DNA from: Oscillospiraceae bacterium
Lineage (GTDB): Bacteria; Bacillota; Clostridia; Oscillospirales; CAG-272
Assembly (NCBI GenBank): GCA_015064245.1
Contig: SVSQ01000009.1
Location: 1 to 38,281, forward strand
Length of the DNA stretch: 38,281 nt
Reading direction: 5' to 3'
Both the position numbers and the translations under genes were made by a program. Below the pieces are notes generated by a model, which saw only the letters and a list, made by a program, of their open reading frames with translations, did not search any database and was not told where the DNA came from. Shown piece after piece: positions 34,892-38,281 of the stretch (its first letter is position 1; every line of letters starts with the position of its first letter).

Positions 34892-34921
34892 TTTGTCAAC
34901 CTCATTTCTTTTGATGGTTTC

Positions 34922-34950
34922 ATTTTATCACAATTTTTCCTGTAAGTCAA
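34922..34950 (-). promoter_or_regulatory. Sigma-A promoter of the EEP/EEP/glycosidase unit
   Basis: TTGACT (34945-34950) and TAAAAT (34922-34927) on the minus strand are 17 bp apart, 30 bp upstream of the lipoprotein EEP start and just after the MFS terminator. Confidence 0.8.
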
Positions 34951-34969
34951 CCTCTTAATAAAATAAAAA

Positions 34970-35002
34970 CTGCCGTACCCGGTTTTTAGCCGGATACGGC
35001 AG
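34970..35002 (-). terminator. Intrinsic terminator of the MFS transporter gene
   Basis: The 13-bp arms (34970-34982 and 34990-35002) pair fully on the minus-strand RNA if one U-G wobble is allowed, followed by TTTTTATTTT. The wobble pairs only in this direction, which supports the minus strand. It begins 33 bp after the MFS stop at 35035. Confidence 0.88.
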
Positions 35003-35034
35003 AAAATAATATAAAATATTATTCAGATTCTAAC

Positions 35035-36477
35035 TCAGTCCACGTCCAGCATTTCCAGTGCGCTCTTGTTATCAAGGGGCTTTGAATCGCCGTGCTTTAC
35101 GAAAAGCATTGTGATGAAGGAGAAGACGACGAACAGAGTACCGAAGGCGAAGAAGGTATAGCGCATACCGATAAGGTCGTAAAGGATACCCGAAAGTATG
35201 GGCGCCACGATCTGAGCCGCCATGGACGCGGTGTAATAATAACCCGTGTACTTTCCGATATTTCCGCCCTTTGCAAGCTCAACGACCATGGGAAAAGAGT
35301 TTACGTTTATAGTTGCCCAGCCGATACCCGCAAGGCTGAATACGGGATACATTATAAATTCGGGACTGCTTGAGGTTATGAAGATTCCGATAAAGAAGGC
35401 GGAAGCGAGCATGATAACGCCTGCAAGAATTGTCTTTTTGCGGCCAACCTTGGATGAGATTATACCGACGGGAATGTAGGAAACTATTGCCGCCGCCTGA
35501 GCTATGATAAGAGTGAAATTGAAATCGAATTTAAGGATATTGGTAGCGTAAACGGAATACTTACTTGTGATGGAGTTATAACCGATATACCAGAGAGCGA
35601 CGGATGCAAGAATGAACATAAGCGAGATGAGCTCTGCCTTGGAAAGCTTTCCAACGCCCGCTTCATTCTGAGCGTCTACGGGCTCGTCTTCAAGACCGAG
35701 CCGAGCGGATTCCTCTTCCATCTCTCTTGTCCAATCCTTTTCCTTGACGCCGATGATAAAGACGATAAGTCCAACCAGCATTATAGCGGTGACCGCCAAA
35801 ACGTAAGGCGTGTACTGCATATAATTGTCTTTGGACGTACCGAACACCATTCCGAGAACGAGGACGATGATTCCGCCTGCAGTTCCCGTAAGGTTGATGA
35901 TAGCGTTACCCTTTGAACGGAGGGGCTTTACCGTAACGTCAGGCATAAGCGCGACTGCGGGTGAGCGGAAGGTAGCCATAGCTATAAGCACTACCAGAAG
36001 CGTGGCGATAAATCCGACGAGCGGCAGGGGATTTGCGAGTGTAAGTTCAAGGGTAAGCTCACGTATACGTTGTTCGGGGGCAACGAGATTATAATTCATC
36101 CCGGGGGATTCGGCGTAAATCTGATATTGCCTTTCTACAAATCCGGGAAAATCTTCCGCTAATACCTTTGCAAGCTGAGCGTTGTCAACGATGGTGAGCG
36201 CGATGAATGCGGCGATAGCTACGACGGTTCCGATAACGATAAAAGGCGTACGTTTTCCGCAGCGCGTGTTCACTTTATCGGAGAGAGCGCCGAACAGCGG
36301 GAGCATAAAAACGGCGAGGATATTGTCGATGGACATAATGGTTCCCGAAGCGGATTGTGGAAGACCGAAATGATTTGTAAGGATGAGAGGGATTATAGCG
36401 TCGTAAGCCTGCCAAAAGGCGGTGATAAGAAAGAACGCCATTCCTACCAGTATTGTTCTTTTGTAATTCAGCTTCAT
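35035..36477 (-). CDS. MFS transporter, GPH/SLC45-like sugar transporter
   Basis: This membrane protein of about 480 aa has roughly twelve hydrophobic segments. FGALSDKVNTRCGKRTPFIVIG, the loop between helices 2 and 3, is characteristic of the glycoside-pentoside-hexuronide and SLC45-type MFS carriers, which move sugars with protons or sodium. The frame extends to 36537, but the ATG at 36477 follows AAAGGAAA and starts directly before the first helix. A ~100-residue extramembrane insertion (IVDNAQLAKVLAEDFPG to RIRELTLEL) between early helices is unusual for the family. It is monocistronic with its own promoter and terminator. Substrate is unknown; a glycoside or hexuronide fits the region. 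Confidence 0.88.
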   Translation of the reverse strand: MKLNYKRTILVGMAFFLITAFWQAYDAIIPLILTNHFGLPQSASGTIMSIDNILAVFMLPLFGALSDKVNTRCGKRTPFIVIGTVVAIAAFIALTIVDNAQLAKVLAEDFPGFVERQYQIYAESPGMNYNLVAPEQRIRELTLELTLANPLPLVGFIATLLVVLIAMATFRSPAVALMPDVTVKPLRSKGNAIINLTGTAGGIIVLVLGMVFGTSKDNYMQYTPYVLAVTAIMLVGLIVFIIGVKEKDWTREMEEESARLGLEDEPVDAQNEAGVGKLSKAELISLMFILASVALWYIGYNSITSKYSVYATNILKFDFNFTLIIAQAAAIVSYIPVGIISSKVGRKKTILAGVIMLASAFFIGIFITSSSPEFIMYPVFSLAGIGWATINVNSFPMVVELAKGGNIGKYTGYYYTASMAAQIVAPILSGILYDLIGMRYTFFAFGTLFVVFSFITMLFVKHGDSKPLDNKSALEMLDVD

Positions 36478-36508
36478 AAGATTTCCTTTCATGGTAATAT
36501 TTTTAAAT

Positions 36509-36537
36509 AGTATAACACAGTTTTTATAAAAAATCAA
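36509..36537 (-). promoter_or_regulatory. Sigma-A promoter of the MFS gene
   Basis: TTGATT (36532-36537) and TATACT (36509-36514) on the minus strand are 17 bp apart, 32 bp before the chosen ATG at 36477. Confidence 0.8.
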
Positions 36538-36561
36538 TATAATTTAATTAAGTGAAGAAAA

Positions 36562-36595
36562 AACGCTTAGGATATTTTGCGATATCCTAAGCGTT
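36562..36595 (-). terminator. Intrinsic terminator of the sixth lipoprotein gene
   Basis: AACGCTTAGGATAT (36562-36575) pairs perfectly with 36582-36595 around a 6-base loop. On the minus strand it is followed by TTTTTTCTTC, 8 bp after the stop at 36603. Confidence 0.92.
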
Positions 36596-36602
36596 CAAAA
36601 AA

Positions 36603-38090
36603 TTATAATTTTCCGTCCTTGTACTGCTTTATAAGCTCCTTCAGACCACTTTCTGCAGAGCCAATGATACTGTCATAACTCGAAACGAAATCACCGGAGT
36701 TGTTTTTCATTAAGGTGTAGAAGATATTTGATATTCCGTTAAGAGATGAATTATATTCAAAAGCGAAGTTTCTTGATACGGTTGATTTAATAGTATCGTG
36801 CTGACCGCAAATGATATCGATCATCTGAGCGGACTGATCGTCTCTGTTATATGCGGCTTTGAGTGCCATCTCGTAGAATGAAACGGAAACGTTTCGATAG
36901 CTTTCGGAAGCGAGTGCTTCTATTACCGCGCTTATCTCTTCGTTTGCTCTGTCAATATCGGTTGAAACGGGAATACATACCGCGTAAGAAGCGTTATGTA
37001 CCATAGTAATATATTCTTCTTGGTTTTCATCAAATTTCGGATATGGGATGATACCGAAATCGTCCTTCATTTCGCGGAAACTGTTGTTGAAAACCATATA
37101 AAGAGCGGACGTTTCGAAAACAAGCTTGCCGTTTTCGAAATCAAGGTTGGCGTCTCCCGCATCTGAATGAATGTTTGTTCCTGGATTTTCATATATCATT
37201 CTGTTGAGCTTATTAAGGAACGAAATTGAGTGGTCATTTTTGAAATTGAACTCTGGCATACCCTGAGCGTTTCTTTCGTAGGTTCTGATTCCCGAAGACT
37301 CACGCATGAAATGAACGATGGCGGAGTTGAATTTCACAAGTCCGTATATATCGTTCGAGCCGTCTCCGCCGCGCTCTATATGGCATTTGCGGACGAGACG
37401 ATCGAATTCCTCCAAAGTCCAGTTTCCGTCGATGACTGTCTGATAAAGGTCATCGCGGTCTTTTGTGGGAGAAACGTACTGCTCGTAAAGCGGCTTGTTG
37501 TAGAAGATACAACCTGCGCGGTGAGTATCGCTGATATTGATATCACCGAAAAGGAAACGGTAGTTGTAGTTGTCCATAGAGAGCTCCATAATGGCGTCTT
37601 CCTGCCACCAGCGCTCGCTTATATCAATATAATTTGAATCGTTGAGATTATGGAAATAGTTGAACAGCTTGTTTCCAACAGCTTGTGCGCTGGTGGGGAA
37701 TACCGCTTCCCAAGCGGTCGACATAGTGGATATCTCTTTTTTCAGCTCAGGTACCATGTCGGCAGATGAGGTTGCTGCGAACTGAAGATCGACGTTCAGG
37801 CGTTCTATGACAGAGAGGTTTCTTTCATAAATTTTTGAATACAGAATATCAGTGGATTCGCTGTCACCAACTACGTCTTTAAACTCAGGATAACGCATTA
37901 AAAACGTAATGGTTTGATTCTCCAGATCATATTCTAAGGGAATACTATCTGCCGCTCTTTCACGGCTACTGTCGTCGTAATAATACTTATCATCCGGTAC
38001 ATCATTAGGCTTTTCTTCTTTTTTGCACGCAACTATTGGAAGAAGTAAGCAGAAGCAGAGAATTATAAGTAAGAATCTTGTTTTTCTCAT
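36603..38090 (-). CDS. Putative extracellular solute-binding lipoprotein, detached sixth paralog
   Basis: This 495-aa protein is a paralog of the array members about 20 kb away: signal peptide with lipobox PIVAC (C22), DDSSRERAADSIP linker, YSKIYERNLSV, NYFHNLNDSNYID, DNYNYRFLFGDI, REMKDDFGIIPYPKFDE and terminal QYKDGKL. Distinct features are WWQED in place of WWYxD, an AATSSADMVPE patch, and FNSAIVHFM after NDIYG. It is monocistronic, with AGGAG before the ATG, a consensus promoter and a strong terminator, so it can be expressed separately from the array. It may recognise another ligand (inference). Confidence 0.88.
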   Translation of the reverse strand: MRKTRFLLIILCFCLLLPIVACKKEEKPNDVPDDKYYYDDSSRERAADSIPLEYDLENQTITFLMRYPEFKDVVGDSESTDILYSKIYERNLSVIERLNVDLQFAATSSADMVPELKKEISTMSTAWEAVFPTSAQAVGNKLFNYFHNLNDSNYIDISERWWQEDAIMELSMDNYNYRFLFGDINISDTHRAGCIFYNKPLYEQYVSPTKDRDDLYQTVIDGNWTLEEFDRLVRKCHIERGGDGSNDIYGLVKFNSAIVHFMRESSGIRTYERNAQGMPEFNFKNDHSISFLNKLNRMIYENPGTNIHSDAGDANLDFENGKLVFETSALYMVFNNSFREMKDDFGIIPYPKFDENQEEYITMVHNASYAVCIPVSTDIDRANEEISAVIEALASESYRNVSVSFYEMALKAAYNRDDQSAQMIDIICGQHDTIKSTVSRNFAFEYNSSLNGISNIFYTLMKNNSGDFVSSYDSIIGSAESGLKELIKQYKDGKL

Positions 38091-38124
38091 AGCGATCTCC
38101 TAATCGATATTTAAATTTAAATAA

Positions 38125-38153
38125 ATTATAGCACATATGGTGCTTTTTGTCAA
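38125..38153 (-). promoter_or_regulatory. Perfect-consensus sigma-A promoter of the sixth lipoprotein gene, with a palindrome in the spacer
   Basis: TTGACA (38148-38153) and TATAAT (38125-38130) on the minus strand are exactly 17 bp apart. Inside the spacer lies the small palindrome AGCAC-ATATG-GTGCT (38130-38144), touching the -10 box. A promoter this close to consensus would be very strong unless repressed, so the palindrome may be an operator. It differs from the array palindrome. Confidence 0.85.
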
Positions 38154-38213
38154 TATGAAACCACTTTTGTCAAGGGTAAAGTGTGTATATTTACAATTTC
38201 TTAACAAAAAAAG

Positions 38214-38247
38214 AAAGCGACTCAAGTTTTTTGGCTTGAATCGCTTT
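38214..38247. terminator. Probable terminator at the right edge
   Basis: AAAGCGACTCAAG (38214-38226) faces CTTGAATCGCTTT (38235-38247) with one imperfect pair that becomes a U-G wobble on the minus strand. T-runs follow in both directions. It probably ends a minus-strand gene beyond the window. No gene is seen in 38154-38281. Confidence 0.7.
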
Positions 38248-38281
38248 TTTCATAAATGTTATTTGTTTTGAAAGTTCAAGA

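Overview
The window looks like a chromosomal segment from an anaerobic Bacillota, most likely a gut-type clostridium. The left edge encodes the C-terminus of PolC, the replicative polymerase typical of low-GC Gram-positives. Histidine synthesis uses the HisZ plus short HisG pair. Ribosome binding sites are strong GGAG/AAAGG types, promoters are of sigma-A type with 17-bp spacers, and an oxygen-sensitive glycyl radical enzyme is encoded. No tRNA, rRNA, CRISPR array or transposase was seen. Every gap of more than about 100 bases is accounted for by promoters, terminators or a palindromic repeat.

Region 1 (1-8980, + strand) is core metabolism: the 3' part of polC, then hisZ-hisG-hisD-[palindromic repeat]-hisC-hisB-hisH-hisA-hisF-hisIE. 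This covers every step of histidine synthesis except histidinol-phosphate phosphatase. A hairpin at 8941-8980 closes the operon and can also terminate the opposing lipoprotein array.

Region 2 (8995-16672, - strand) is a tandem array of five paralogous lipoproteins (about 497-504 aa each) that look like extracellular solute-binding proteins. The spacers are 27-28 bp, and one promoter precedes them, overlapped by a perfect 11-bp-arm palindrome. A sixth paralog lies at 36603-38090 with its own promoter. No ABC permease or ATPase gene is present.

Region 3 (16796-38153) is an accessory catabolic region between the array and the sixth paralog. A divergent promoter pair serves an EEP-fold hydrolase (-) and a + strand unit: response regulator, histidine kinase, HAD hydrolase, polysaccharide lyase family 8-type lyase without a signal peptide, and M14-like zinc peptidase. 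Facing it is a - strand unit: alpha/beta hydrolase, FAD oxidoreductase, unknown repeat-like protein, glycyl radical enzyme, PHP phosphoesterase. To its right lie coaX with an ECF transporter S component, a unit encoding a lipoprotein EEP, a cytosolic EEP and a large six-hairpin-like putative glycosidase, then a sugar-type MFS transporter.

Working model (inference): a diversified set of surface binding lipoproteins captures related oligosaccharides or glycoconjugates. These enter through a transporter encoded elsewhere or through the MFS protein, and are degraded in the cytoplasm by a lyase, a putative glycosidase, EEP/PHP/HAD phosphoesterases and radical/FAD redox enzymes. The two-component system would control the lyase unit. 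The most novel elements are the lipoprotein family with localised variable patches and the glycyl radical enzyme with no activase gene nearby.
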